Shown here piece after piece: positions 1-12,300 of a stretch of DNA of 64,000 bases; position 1 is the first letter of the stretch, and each line of letters starts with the position of its first letter. The notes beneath the pieces are model-generated. The model was not told where the DNA came from, made no database searches, and saw only the letters and a program-made list of their open reading frames with translations. The position numbers and the translations under genes are program-made. The DNA is from Heterocephalus glaber. Its lineage: Eukaryota > Chordata > Mammalia > Rodentia > Bathyergidae. The DNA is taken from the NCBI RefSeq assembly GCF_000247695.1, contig NW_004624854.1:1993157-2057156 (forward strand), written 5' to 3'.

Positions 1-240
1 TCCTCTCTAGATTTATGAATGATGTCTTGCACTAGGGGCACAATTTCTCCTGTTATCTGAGAAATTATTTCTGATTTCATGTTTTCCAGATCCTCTTTTG
101 TTGCCAATTCAGGGAGTCCAGGTTGTTGAGTATCAGAGTGTTTTATCTCCTTTCCCTTTGAGGTTGCTGCAGGTGATCTGGAAGTCTGATGTTGAGACTT
201 GTTTAAATGTCCTCTCATTTCGATGGGTGGGGGGGATGTT
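1..240 (-). mobile_element. L1 LINE, 5' end of ORF1 (antisense), cut by window edge
   Basis: Read on the minus strand, this is the leader and first codons of L1 ORF1. It matches the plus-strand L1 ORF1 at 49.58-49.83 kb almost base for base over the stretch encoding the 'ATKEDLE'-like N terminus and the polar leader before it. The rest of the element, if present, lies left of the window. Similarity to the second copy ends near 240, so this is close to where the L1 5' sequence stops. It is part of a retrotransposon, not a host gene. Confidence 0.8.
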
Positions 241-1545
241 TGGGGGAGCCATTTTCTTAATGTACTTCTTTTTTTCCATAAGTATGTTTAAAAATTGTAA
301 ATGTTTCCTAAGAATAACATTTCAAGCCTCTGATGGAGTAGAATTTTAAAAAGTAGCAAGGTTTTTTTCTTTGACTATATGTGCAGTTATTTAAGACTAA
401 GCCAAAGGAAGATAACAGACAATATACACACTAGGTTCACTTATTTAAATAACAAGAAGCACTTCATGGCAACCATCCTGATGAATAGGTGACACTAACA
501 AATCTGTGGACAATAATTCTATCGTAAATAATATTCTTTTTTCAAAATAAAGCCATATATAAACTACAAAAGGAGATGCACAATGCCCACAGGGAACTTT
601 TTACTGCACACTAAACCAGCCATTATTGCCTCATTAATCTTACTTTCCTTTTCACCTAAGAAATTTCAGTGTCCCTTATAGAAGACTGGGTTGTATGCTA
701 CATCAGTTGATTCTGTGCAGTTTTTGGCCACAATAAGCTCACAGCTAACATTGGAACTTAGCTGTCAGCTGTCCTACCCTTCCACGCAGCACATGTCAGA
801 CAAGCAGGCATTGATTTCATTCATGAAATTAGAGTGATTGCCATTAAAAAGCAATACCATAAAATTCATTGCTAAAAGGGCTTGGCAATAATTATTGGTC
901 CTATTGTGTTTTATTTTATGGCCATAATGCATTCGTGATGAGTAGAGACATCATGGCTGTTGATACGCTTCTGTTAATATGCTTATTCTGAAATTTTATA
1001 AAATTACACATATGTGTAATATGTATATATCCATTTATTTCAGTTTTCTTTCCTCCTCGAGAACACATTTAATGTAATATTTCCTCATATTAATTCATCT
1101 AATGTAATGGCTTTATTCCCTTCTCTTTTTGAAAAGCAGCTGTAAATGTCTTGTTTGATGCCTGCTGCAAAGATAATAGATAAAATGATCACAAAGATGG
1201 GGATTAGAAGAAGCACTGCAGGCCTCTTCTCTCGATCATGTTCCCTGTGTTTTCTGTAGACACAGAGGCCGATTGCAGAGCTGGGACATGGAGCAGATCC
1301 CTTTGGCTCTCCCTGTAGTTCACATATGCATGGGTGGAAATGGTGTACATTTAAAGGGAGGGAGAGCTCTACTGTAAACGCGTCTTTCAGCTTACTTTCT
1401 TATAATCAGTACCCACCCAAGGGTAGTGAATGCTTTTTATTCACAAGCTTGAATCTATACTTCTTTTATTCCCAGCAGGACAGATGGCTCAAAATGTGTT
1501 AGGAGGCTCAGATTTGATTGCTCTCAGAAATTATAGGTAATTTTC
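241..1545. other. Unassigned AT-rich DNA
   Basis: No coding frame, RNA gene or repeat family is recognised here. Near 1000-1030 there is a short AT-rich alternating tract. Confidence 0.5.
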
Positions 1546-1629
1546 ATTTTTTTTGGTACTGGGGATCGAACTCAGGACCTTGCATTTGCAAGGCAGGTGA
1601 CAGCACCACTGAGCTAAACCCCCAGCCCT
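1546..1629 (-). mobile_element. ID-like tRNA-derived SINE
   Basis: The minus strand starts with a 'ggggctgggggtttagctcagtgg' type A-box region, carries a B-box like 'gagttcgatcc', and ends 'ccagtacc' followed by an A tail (poly-T on the plus strand at 1546-1554). Such SINEs carry a pol III promoter copied from a tRNA and move with the L1 machinery. This copy is full length and moderately diverged. Confidence 0.9.
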
Positions 1630-3629
1630 GAGAAAACATATTGTTCTCCCAGGACAGGTGGCTGATTGGCTGTGGGTCCTCTGTGGATGCCAAAGCCTGA
1701 GGGTATGCACACTTCTTCCAGAAAACTGGGCAATGTTTGCACATAACTGACACATGTCCTCCTGTTTCTTTAAGTCATCTCCAGTTACTTTAATAACTGA
1801 TACAATATAAATGCTGTGTAAATAGCTGGTACTCTGTGCTGTGTAGAAAATAAAGACAAAAAAAGCATCTGTACACAGTCAGCTCAGACATAACACTTTT
1901 TAAATAGTTAGACCCTCAAAGTTTTGGAGTCTGTGGGTGAAAAACCCAGACCAGGACATCCAACTGTATAATTCAAATTTTCTCCCACAAACGTTTGTAA
2001 GTACACATAGAAATGTGGTTCCTTTTCATACTCATAAAGATTGTTCTTTTATAAAAGTTGAAAACACAGATGAGTTTTTTATGAGATAAAGGCAAGGACT
2101 GAAAACCACATATTATCTTACAATTAATATTCAGCCATTTTCATCTGTATCTTTGTGTTTTCTATTTATCTTTAACATGTTACACACATTGTCCTTTTAA
2201 AGCTTTACTGTAGTTTATATACGTCATGTGAACTTCTGCTCTCTGTGTGTTCATGTGCATGAACCCGTGGGCTCATATTTTGAATTATTGTGTAGAAAGA
2301 TTACGGTCAATCAAATTCTTACTCTTCCCTGCTTGAGGAATCTGGGATACACTGCCAACTGGAATGATAAGGAAATGAATAGATAATATTTTTCTTTATA
2401 TCTGTTTAGAAAATCATAAGGAAATATGATCATGTTTTCATAAATATGTCACAAAGGGAATATCTTTGTGGTTACTTAATAATTCTATAGGAGAATGCCT
2501 GATAGTGAATTATCATTCCTCCTCCACCATCTGTGTAACAGTCTTCAATAGGTAGTGAGATTAAAATAGAACCAAGTTAGGAGTGGGAAAATTATTATAT
2601 GTGTTGTAGTAAAGCAAACTTTAAGATGTTTACAGAAAACTAAAATTATTTTCTTTTGTTTAATACCAAAGGACATTTACTTCCCCAAAATGGTTTTAAG
2701 ATATTGTCTATGTTGGTGAATTATTGCAAACTCTGTACATAATTGTATTGAAGAAGTTTTTCATGTGTAAAAATGTCTACCATATTTTCTTTCAAATCCT
2801 AATTTTCTTGATTTCTCAAATGAACAATTCTCTATCATAAATTCTATCCCAAAGGCCTTAAATAGTGAATATAAAAGCAGAATATTTGAAAAAAAGACTT
2901 GGGCAATTTAATTTCTCAAATGAAAATATTAGTATGTTTTTATACAAATGAATAATGTGTTATTTTATGCAAAACAACTTGCAAAAATATGAAGTATTCA
3001 GTATGAAACCGAACTCCTATGTAACAAATATTTCAGCTATTCATCCTGTTACTTTCATATATGGACAAAATATTTAGTTCTCTCTCTTTCTCCCAAGCAA
3101 ATGCTACATTATATAATGTAGGAAAGGTTAAAAAAGTTTTAAGTTTGTTAATTATTAAAGTATTTAGATGCGTAACAAAGTTTCTGATTCCCAGCTGCTT
3201 TTTTTCAGAGTTTTGCCTCTGGAGGTAGTTCAACTTGAAAGCACTTGCTGAGGAAAGGAGTTACATTGGTAGTGAAGCTCAGGGAAAGATGCACTTGTTT
3301 CATAAAACCTTTTTGTAGGTCTAGATGTTTACTAAGACATGCTGAAGCTAGGTCAGGGTAAATACAAAGGGAAAACATCCCATTTTTGATTAATGAGAAT
3401 GCTATTTGAAATCAAGATCTGCCAACAAAGTCTGGTCCCTCTGTCTTTACTTGTGGGCTTTAGGTCTTCTCAATTGACAGAGCAAAGAACTGCATGTGTT
3501 TATTCATCTGCATGTGTGTTCACCCCACACACTATAAATACTCCTGTGTGGAACTGTTTGTGTCCACATTTAGCTAAGGATGGGTGCACAGGGATGACCA
3601 AAGCTCTTGATTTATTACCCCATCAATCA
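1630..3629. other. Unassigned AT-rich DNA
   Basis: Two kilobases with no recognised gene or repeat. Only chance open frames of 60-80 codons are present. Confidence 0.45.
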
Positions 3630-4488
3630 TTCTAAAATTCTCTTCTTGATGGCCTGCAGATATTCTCCATCAAGTTGAGGAAATACTATTTTTGTTACAA
3701 ACATGTGTTGGATTTTACCAGTGCTCTTTATGTGTGAGTTGATGCAATCATATGATTTTTGTTTTTTACTATATTGATGTGAAGTATTAAATTGATCGAT
3801 ATTTAAATGTTGAATCAACCTGCTTACCTAGAATAAATATTACTTAGTCTTGATATTTAATTTTTCCTGTAAACTATTGGGTTCAATTTGGTTCTGTTTT
3901 GAGTTATTTTGCATCTGTATTTATGAGGCTATTGATCAAGTTTAGGGCCATGTTGGCTTCTCAGCATGGGTTAGAAAGCATATTCCCCTTGCTTTTATGT
4001 TCTGGAAAAGGTTGTGGAGATTGAAATCATTTTCTTCAAAAAAGTTTGGTAGAATTCACTAATTGAAGCACTGAGACTTGGTGCTTAATTTTTTGGATGT
4101 TATTAATTATAGATTCAAATTTTTGTTAATTAGTATAAGGTTATCTGTCCTTATGTAATTGTTAATAGTTTGAGTCTTTTAATGAATTGATCTGTTCCAT
4201 ACAAGTTATCAAATTTATAGTGACAGTGTTATTTCATTATCTTTTTAAAGATGTTAGTCTAAGGAGTGCTGGCTCTTTTATTTCTGAGACTGGTCATTTT
4301 GTCCTCTTTCCTTTTTCTCAATTAGCCAATAGGAGTTTTGCTAATTTTATTTATCTCATCACATGGGTAGTTTTCTTCATATGCTTACTTCTTATTTTCA
4401 TTTTTCTCAACCTTCTTCCAGCTCTTTATTATAGTCATTTAACTTGCTGGTTTTCTTTCTTCTTTCTATTTATTTCTTGAATAGGTAA
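3630..4488 (-). mobile_element. Old L1 LINE, ORF2 reverse-transcriptase region (antisense)
   Basis: The plus strand shows the T-rich look of antisense L1 ORF2, including the passage around 'ttttatttctgagactgg' that corresponds to the reverse transcriptase region. No long frame survives on the minus strand, so this is an ancient, heavily mutated copy. It is interrupted or bounded on the right by an LTR at 4489. Confidence 0.6.
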
Positions 4489-4888
4489 CAAATGGCATCT
4501 TAGTTGCTTTATGTCACAGTAACAAAATACCTAAAATTGGGTAAATTATAAAAGCATAGAATTTTGCTCACATTTATGGAGACTGAGAAGTCCAAGATCA
4601 AGGTACCAGCAGGTTTGATGTTTTCTGATGGGGCTGTTCTCTACTTATTAGAAAGTGCCTCGTTACTGCATCCTCTGCAGAAGACAAACCTTTCCCATGA
4701 CAGGAGGGACAGAAAAGCAAGGTCAGACCATTTCCCTGTGGGAACACCTTCAGAGGATCGCTGATCTCTTCGTGAGGTGACTTCATCACCCTCTAAAGAC
4801 TCCACCTCTTAGTACCATCACCATGGGGTTTAAATTCCAACATTTGAATTTAGGAGGGTGACATACAGGTCAATCATGGCACATGTTA
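4489..4888 (-). mobile_element. MaLR-type LTR (MST/MLT1-like), minus strand
   Basis: The plus strand reads as the complement of an ERVL-MaLR LTR: a 'taacaaaatacctaaaattg' stretch, 'agtccaagatcaaggtacc', 'ccacctcttagtaccatcac', and a terminal region ending near 'caatcatggca'. These non-autonomous LTRs derive from ERV-L-related retrotransposons and are usually solo relics. The subfamily was not assigned. Confidence 0.65.
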
Positions 4889-6202
4889 CAAAACGTCTCA
4901 GGAGGTTGGTATTACTGAAGATAAACATTTTACAGAGAAAAGCCTAAGTGTCATGTTCCCTCTGTCATTCCAGCAGCAAAATTAAATTTCTATATCTCTC
5001 ACTACAACAAACTCCAGTCTGATTTTTTGAACAAAGGTTTATTTCCTGTATTTTATTGGGTCGTGTCTTGCCTAGGAGGAAATAACATTTATACCACAAA
5101 TCAATACATGCATGGATACATTTTGACCAGCAGTCATGGACAGTGCCTGCACCAGGTCCACTGGCCGGTCAACAGGACACTGAGATGGTGATGGGATTGG
5201 AGCCTCCCAGTCAGCGGGACTGTGAGCAGTGCTTAGGTTTCTACCTTGGTGCATGGGAAATCTGCACATGGCCATGGAACGCACAGGCTCTACAATGTAC
5301 TGCTTGACTAGATCCCTCCTGCTACCAAAGAACAAGAAAGTATATCCTCAAGAGCAAAGCCAAGGCTTTAGCCTGATGATGACACCTTGCTATGTCAGGG
5401 AACTCTTATTTAACTCATTTATGTGCTTTGAACCAATGCCTATTACTTATTGCTGTGTTTCTGGCAGGCAGATGGATCTAGGAAACAAAGAGTAGAAGGA
5501 CGAGTTGGACCTTTTTTTGTCTAGACAAGGGACCCTTTTGAATACTAAGTAACCTTTTTCTAATTTATTTGGCAGGGTAGACTTAGAGTTCCTATTCCGT
5601 AGGGCTGTACACATCCACCAGGCCTGGGGAAGTTTCCAATGTTCTTGCAGGTACAATTTTCACCCTAATTACATTGGGTTCTTCTTTGCAATAGACAAGG
5701 AAGTAAAAAGGATATTATTATAGTGAGATGGAGATGATTGACTATGACTGTGATGAGAAATGAGGGTTATTAGGACATAATAATATAGTGAATAATAAGT
5801 GGGAGTTTGGGAGGTTGCCAGGGAAGCCTCTTGCGTCCTCTGTGTGAGATGATAAAATCCAGTGGACTGTTCATTGGCCACGGCCTGATAAGAGCAATGT
5901 CTGGACCCAGATGTCACTGATGAAACTGTGTTAACATCTCCCAGAAAGAAAGGTAAAGTAGACATAGAGAAGTGTTGAGGAGGCTGAGTGTGAGAAGCAT
6001 GAAGAAAGAATGGCGGGGAAGAAAGATGATGAATGTTAATTGTGATTTTGAGACGGTGGCTTTGGACACAATCTCTCCCATTTACGGATTGTTAGAGACT
6101 GCTTGGTCCCTGACTAGCAGTGTTGGTGGCAGGAAGAAGGCCAGCTTACAGTAGAAAGAACACATTTTCCAATCACTCGATTCGGAATAGACACACATAA
6201 AC

Positions 6203-6223
6203 ACGCACACACACACACACACG
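6203..6223. repeat. (CA)n microsatellite
   Basis: An imperfect CA dinucleotide run flanked by further CA-rich sequence. Confidence 0.9.
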
Positions 6224-7418
6224 CACATGTGCACATACATTTTTCTGGAATCTATTTCTTATTCTCAGGACTTCTAATACTCCACAGTAAATAGGATGCA
6301 AGCTTACAGAGCTATAGAACACAGTAACATGAAAAGGAATCATCTACTGGCTAAAACAAGAAAAGGACATAATACTTGTATAATTTTTTCTGTCCAGTAC
6401 CCATATGGAATTAATTTCCCAAAAAATCATGTAAAATATTTTTACGCACAATACTTGCCTTTTTGTAGTGTCATGAACAGTATTATATGGTGAGCTCAAT
6501 AAACAGTATGTATGTATCAAACTGATGCAGACTCAAATAGGATGATTTATGGCCAAAACCAGCAAATGCTTTTTAGCTTGAAATTGAGTGATTCTGTTAT
6601 AATGAGCATACCAACCTTCCTGCCATGCACTGTATCTGACTCATCAAAATATACAACTGAATCCTGCTTCTGCCTTGCCTGGCTTACCTTTAATCTATTA
6701 ATTAAACATTGTCTAATCTGTGAAATATAGGATGCTTTCGGCTGCTCTGCCTCACAGGATTTAATTTCTAAAGTGACTAAATTCCAACCTACCAGCCATC
6801 CAATTAATTGTGTTTCAGCACTAATCAGCTGCTTTGCAGATTTCTTGGGTTTCTCCTCTAATTCCTGAAAAAAGACACTCTAATGAAGATTTTTACGTCT
6901 GGATACAGTGACTAGGGAGCTAATCTCCGAAGCAGCTGATCAAGTGAGATTTTAAAAAATGATCAAATTTTTAGAAAGTAAGAATTGGAATTCTTTCAAT
7001 GACTGGTATCTTTTAAACTTTGATTAACCGTAAATATGCCTACTGTCTGTGGCCATGCGACTCCTTTAGCAATTTTACCTCTTCAAACACTTGACTCTGT
7101 TTCATCTGATACGTGGCCTCTGTCTAAGAGCCCTGATGTTAGCCCATACATCACGAAGTAGCAAATCTTAGCTCCTTTAGCTTTATAAAAATAAATTTAA
7201 AAATAATTTTAATATTTTATTTATTCACCCCAATGGCACCTCAACTAACATATTAACCAAGATTACAAAATCCGAGGACAGATAATAGTGCCTGTAATAG
7301 ATTAGATGACTATATGTTTTGCACAAAATGAAACTAAAGGTAATGGCTATAAGTTATATGATCCATTACAAAACATATATTTACTATTAAATTGGTCAAT
7401 AAAAGAAAATGTGCTCAG

Positions 7419-7420
<2 letters not shown>

Positions 7421-7444
<24 letters not shown>
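7421..7444. repeat. (TA)n microsatellite
   Basis: A pure TA dinucleotide run of about 12 units. Confidence 0.95.
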
Positions 7445-7449
<5 letters not shown>

Positions 7450-7490
7450 GCTAGATGCCTAGCTTTTCTAAATAATGTTTCAAAATAATG

Positions 7491-7625
7491 TTTAACAAAA
7501 ATCAGGATCTGTGTGAACCACGATATTTGTTGTTAGTGTTGCTGAAAATGCAGATAAAAAGAATGAGTCTTTATTTTCACATTAGAAATTCTTAATTTTT
7601 ATTATTTTTAATAAGAATATTAGAA
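7491..7625. repeat. Direct duplication, copy A
   Basis: This ~130-bp stretch is repeated in the same orientation at 9203-9325 with obvious similarity: 'tttaacaaaaatcagg' against 'tttaacagaaatcaga', and a shared 'ttttcacattagaaattct' followed by an AT-rich 'tttttaataagaa' end. The two copies are ~1.7 kb apart. It codes for nothing recognisable. It may be a local duplication or two copies of an unrecognised dispersed repeat. Confidence 0.8.
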
Positions 7626-8162
7626 CTTAGTTTTTCTCTTTTTTAACAATTTTGAGTGATAATATCTGCACATGTGGACAAATTAGTCTACATAAATTTT
7701 AAACTGATTTGCCTTCTGCAGTTGGAAATAAGAAATAAAAGAAATGGCTAGAAAATATGGGAGAAACTTCTAATATATAAGAAGATTTGTATTTTAACAA
7801 TTTTCATATAAGAAAGCTATTTATACTTATGGAAAAATAAATTATCTTCAATTATATAAAATACAGTAATAGAAACTACATATATTTGAGTATGTTTTTA
7901 AAATTTTCAGTTCATTATATCCTGAAGTGGAGAAGATTGGGCAAATATATCTTTCCTACATGCCATAAACTAGAAGAATAAGCAAAATAAACTTAAGATT
8001 TTAGTATTTACCTGGTTTCATCACTATTTCTGGGAGATCAGTTGGGAAGTTCAGATATATTTGGATCAGAAGATGGAAGAACTCAAAAGAATTGGTTCAC
8101 AATGGTCATAGAGGCATCTTGTTTATAGAGGAAGATCTAAAGACAGCCCAAAGCTTCTGGGG
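7626..8162. other. Unassigned AT-rich DNA
   Basis: No gene or repeat family is recognised. Confidence 0.5.
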
Positions 8163-8576
8163 CTACCAATACTGAAAGGTCAGGTAGTAGACAGGAAGTC
8201 TGTGATTAGACTTCTGACTTCTGAGGCTGCGTCTCCTGACAGTGGTGACACTTAGCTCAGAGGCCTCTGTCTGATCTGCCTCTTCTTTCTCCTCCTTCGT
8301 AGACTCTCCACTGTTGTTTCTTAGGAAACTCTCTGAGGAAGAATCAGGTTGGGCTGACTTTAAAGAACTCTCTCCTTGGGCTTCTCCTTTCTGGGGTTCT
8401 GGCCTACCCAGTATCTCTCTCTTGCCTTCAAGCCAGAGTTTGCTTATTTGTTTACTTATACTTTGTTCAGATTTTTTTCTGCCACCCGTTTGTGGGAGGG
8501 GTGATTTGCGAATGGTTAATGGACTATTATCAGAGTCTCTCCACCAGATATTACAGTTAAGTTTCAGTAGACTCAT
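8163..8576 (-). pseudogene. Unrecognised 137-codon frame, possible retrocopy fragment
   Basis: I do not recognise this product. The predicted 137-residue product is hydrophilic, rich in Ser, Glu, Lys and Arg, with an acidic stretch (residues ~95-107) and a basic 'TVRRRSLRSQKSNHRLP' patch near the C terminus, a composition common in disordered nuclear proteins. The patch is more GC-rich than its surroundings. Upstream of the first Met another frame stays partly open (to ~8700 on the minus strand), as expected for a frameshifted processed pseudogene. There is no signal peptide, splice site or clear A tail. It could equally be a chance frame. Confidence 0.3.
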
Positions 8577-8703
8577 GGGTCACTTTCAGGGCTGCCACAC
8601 ACTCAAAAGCTGGGGTGGACATCATGTGGAAAGGAGTGAAGAAAAAGTAGATAGAGAAAAAACAGATACAAGAGGGGGCGAGATGGAGCATTTAGCCCGG
8701 TGA

Positions 8704-9202
8704 GGAACACAAGGTTCCCGGAATCTCAGCGACATCTTAAATATCTGCACATGGTAGAATCAGTTGTTATCACATGGATGTGACTTATCCTAATCTAAAA
8801 TACCTGGAATATGTTAGCATTCCATGCTAAATTTAAAATAATAGATTTTGTATCTAAATAAAAGTCATGTTCTATGTAGAAGTCGATCTTACGTCATATA
8901 TTAGCTATTTCTTACGTTGCCAAAATTACATTAGAACTCAGTCTCTGAGGGAGACCACAATGGACACCTTATTGAGAGGACAGTGATCATCTTCTCCCAA
9001 GTGGACTCGGGGCTGTGATGCTTTTCACAGTTCCTGCCTTGGTCCCTGTCAGGCACAGGAAGCTCACGGCCTCCCAGAACCACGCGGTGGGCCAAAGGAG
9101 CACCGACGGACGCGCACTTCTAGATCTGAGAATGCTTTGCTGTCAATTTTAGATAGATTTTGGAATCCACTTCTCAAAGCTTTCATGTTACTGATGCAAA
9201 AC
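8704..9202. other. Unassigned DNA
   Basis: No gene is recognised. The part at ~9000-9120 is noticeably richer in GC and CpG than its neighbourhood. Confidence 0.5.
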
Positions 9203-9325
9203 TTTAACAGAAATCAGAATCTGGGTGAGCCACCAGACATTCGTTGTTGTTGCTGAAAATAACGAAAAAAAGAGTCCTCGTTTTCACATTAGAAATTCTA
9301 AATTTTCAGTATTTTTAATAAGAAG
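9203..9325. repeat. Direct duplication, copy B
   Basis: Partner of the repeat at 7491-7625, same orientation. Weaker similarity may run on to ~9390 ('gatttgagtgata' here, 'attttgagtgata' after copy A). Indels and substitutions show that the duplication is not recent. Confidence 0.8.
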
Positions 9326-9390
9326 AGTGTTCCTGTCTGTTTCATTTGATGTTATGAGCAACAACAACCAAAATGATTTGAGTGATAGCA

Positions 9391-12300
9391 AGCTTGTGTT
9401 TACCAACAGCACTGTAGAGGTTCGGTTGTTCCTTCTGACCTCCCTGCAGCCTGTCTGATAAGCCCCGGCTGGGTGTCCTGGGAATTCTTGACCGAGGTGA
9501 ACCTTAAGGAAGATATTGAGAATTTGAGAGGCTGTTCTACATACAAGAGACACAAATCGAAGTGCTACCAAAATGTATTAAATGTTCCACTGTAAAACCT
9601 CACGACTCACATAGGGTGAGTCACATTGAATTGTAATCTTAATGCTCTCTCTGGTTTATTTATCTCAGAAAACAAAAACAAAGAATTTTAAAAAGCATTG
9701 CATTCATGAATTCTCAAAAATTTAGGTCTGAGAAAAAGTAGTGTTATTTTCCAAATCATGTACAATTTGGAAAGGAACAAACGCCCACATAAGCAATTTA
9801 TCTAACTAAGGCCAAGTAGTGTGTTGATGCTGGAGAGGAAAATAGCATTTTGATCTATTTCCTGACTGTGTTCACTTGAGCCGATTATATGGAAGTGACA
9901 GGACCGGAAGATGAAGAAAAAAAGATGAGTTTTCATTTCAAGCTCCAGTGACAATTTTTTCTGCAAGAAACTAGGCTGATGATTTTAAGACATGAAGTTA
10001 AACACTTAAACTTAGCCAGAATCCTCGGTGTAGTCAGTGCTGAGTGTATGTGACAGTGACAGCATGACAGTAACCAGGAAAAGACTGCTAACTTACTTCT
10101 ACATGGTGATTATAAATAATAATTATGAAATTAAAATTATATTAGTAAAGAGTTCACATCAAGGAAGCAACATGTTTGTAGCCCTCCTTATATAGTGTAT
10201 CAATATAAGAGGATGCTATTTCAGAACTAGGTATATTATTAGACATTCAAGATCAGCCTTCCTCCTTCATGAAACGTGAAATCTGACATTTCAAGATAAG
10301 GCTGTGAAATTTATCAGCTACTCAGCATATGTTATAGAGAGCTCTATATAGAGCTTATATTTTATATAAGCTCTCTATAAAATGTATGGTGTTGTATTGA
10401 TATGTTGAAATAGCAATTTGACACACATTCTTTTGTTTTTTGTTTTGTCTTCTTTCTTTCGTGAGGTTATATCCTTGAACAGCTGATCATTCATTAAATA
10501 TTATTTCTCTTCTAATAGATGTTATGTTGACAAAACCAATAACACTCAGTAAAACTAATTTTGAGATTTTTTCCATTCACCAAGGATAGAACTGCCATTT
10601 TTCACCATAGAAAAGTCCTCCAAAGACTCCTCACACCTCAACTCTTCAGTGCAAAGTTAAAGCACGGTAGCAGCTGAAGAGTAAAAGAACTCCTCAGACA
10701 AAGGGGAATTTTACACTAGAACTGATTTAACTGATGTGTTGGGGACTGTCTTGTTTAACCTGGACACATTTGAAATCCCACTTTGTGTAAACTTCCATTG
10801 CATAGTCCTAGTATCTTTTGTACTAAATATCTAAATGTACATAAGGAAATCCTGAAGATATACCCAAAGATTTCTGCTATTATTTATCTAACTATATTTT
10901 GAATGCAACTATTTATACACTCTTATATTAAATCTATTATATGAGTAGCCTATTATTATATGGATTTGTTAAAAATGATCTTAATTGTTCATAAAGGACC
11001 AAAACAAGCATCTAGTAATTCATGCTGTAGAATTCTTTATATTAGTCTCTGTAAAAATAAGCTCTCCAGTGCTTGCTGAATTTAATCATTTGGTAGTGAA
11101 TAACAGGGCACTATCCTCAGGTATGAGTCATTTGGAACAAGCCAGCACACGAGTGAGATAAAACAATTTAAGATAGGAAAGATTAAAGCAGGAAGTTGGA
11201 CACAGGGATACATTTTTAAGTCACTGTGAGAAGAAGAAAAGTGTAGAAGACTTTTATCAAGGAGAGTGATGAAAAAATGAGTAACTTCAATCAAAACCAC
11301 CCAAAGCACTTTAGAAGCTGGAAAAGTAAATTACTGAAGGCTGGGCAATTCGGATCAGAAGTAAACAAAACAGTAAAAAAAGACATAAATGAAAAAGCAT
11401 AATCCAGTTATTTTCCGATGAGGCAAACATTTTATTTTCTCTCAACATCTGAAATAGTGATTAAAAAGTATCTTGGTAAATACATGTCAAAAGCAGAAAA
11501 GGTAAATACAGTCATTTTCATTTCAGTTTTACTCCTCAATTCCAATGATAATGAAAACTATATCGAAAATTGAGTTATATATGTGTGTTGATATGAAGTT
11601 CTTTAAAACAATTATGTACTTTTCATAATTTCTACTGCTTCAGAAAAGATAAAATAATTATAAACAATAAAATTATTTGTCCATTTTTCTTAACAAAATT
11701 ATCCCTGGAGATTAAAATGTATAAATAGATATATGGAGAGTTGATTTTATTCAGACAGTGTTCTTAGGGGTGTTTGTACTGAATCTTAAGGACAACCTTA
11801 AGAAAGGAGGTAATGTCATACTGCGTCCTTAGATTTTAAAAACATAGACTTTTGAGCTATGAATTAATTTGTCCAGCTTGCATAGACAGTGAATTGTGAC
11901 ATCAGGATGCTCACTTAGGGAATGTGGTCTAAGGTTGAAATTCTTCTTGCTTGTTCTGTCAGTGGATCACCTATTGTATTCTATCTACCTATTTGTTTCT
12001 GTGTAAAACACCTTAAGTAGAGAAGATTAATGTGGCCATTTACTGGAACTCCCATGACCTGCATTTAAGCTAGACCTATGTTTATCTCTTCTCTCAAACT
12101 GAAGAGAGAAGCAAGAATGCTATTCCTCTAATTCATTCTGCATTGACAACAACAAATAAAATAAAATTAAAAACAATTAGATCCTAAAGGGAGAGGATTG
12201 TTAGTTTAAAGTCATTCTTCAGTTTATAAATTTGAAACAAATTGGTCAGGAATTTGATTGGACAGAGTTTACTGTTAGCAGCCACTGTACAGATGATAAC

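Larger units (their letters stand above)
4889..7490. other. Unassigned DNA with simple repeats
   Basis: No gene is recognised. It holds an impure (CA)n run at 6191-6240 and a (TA)n run at 7421-7444. A minus-strand open frame of 87 codons at 5072-5335 resembles no protein I know and has no supporting signals. Confidence 0.5.
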
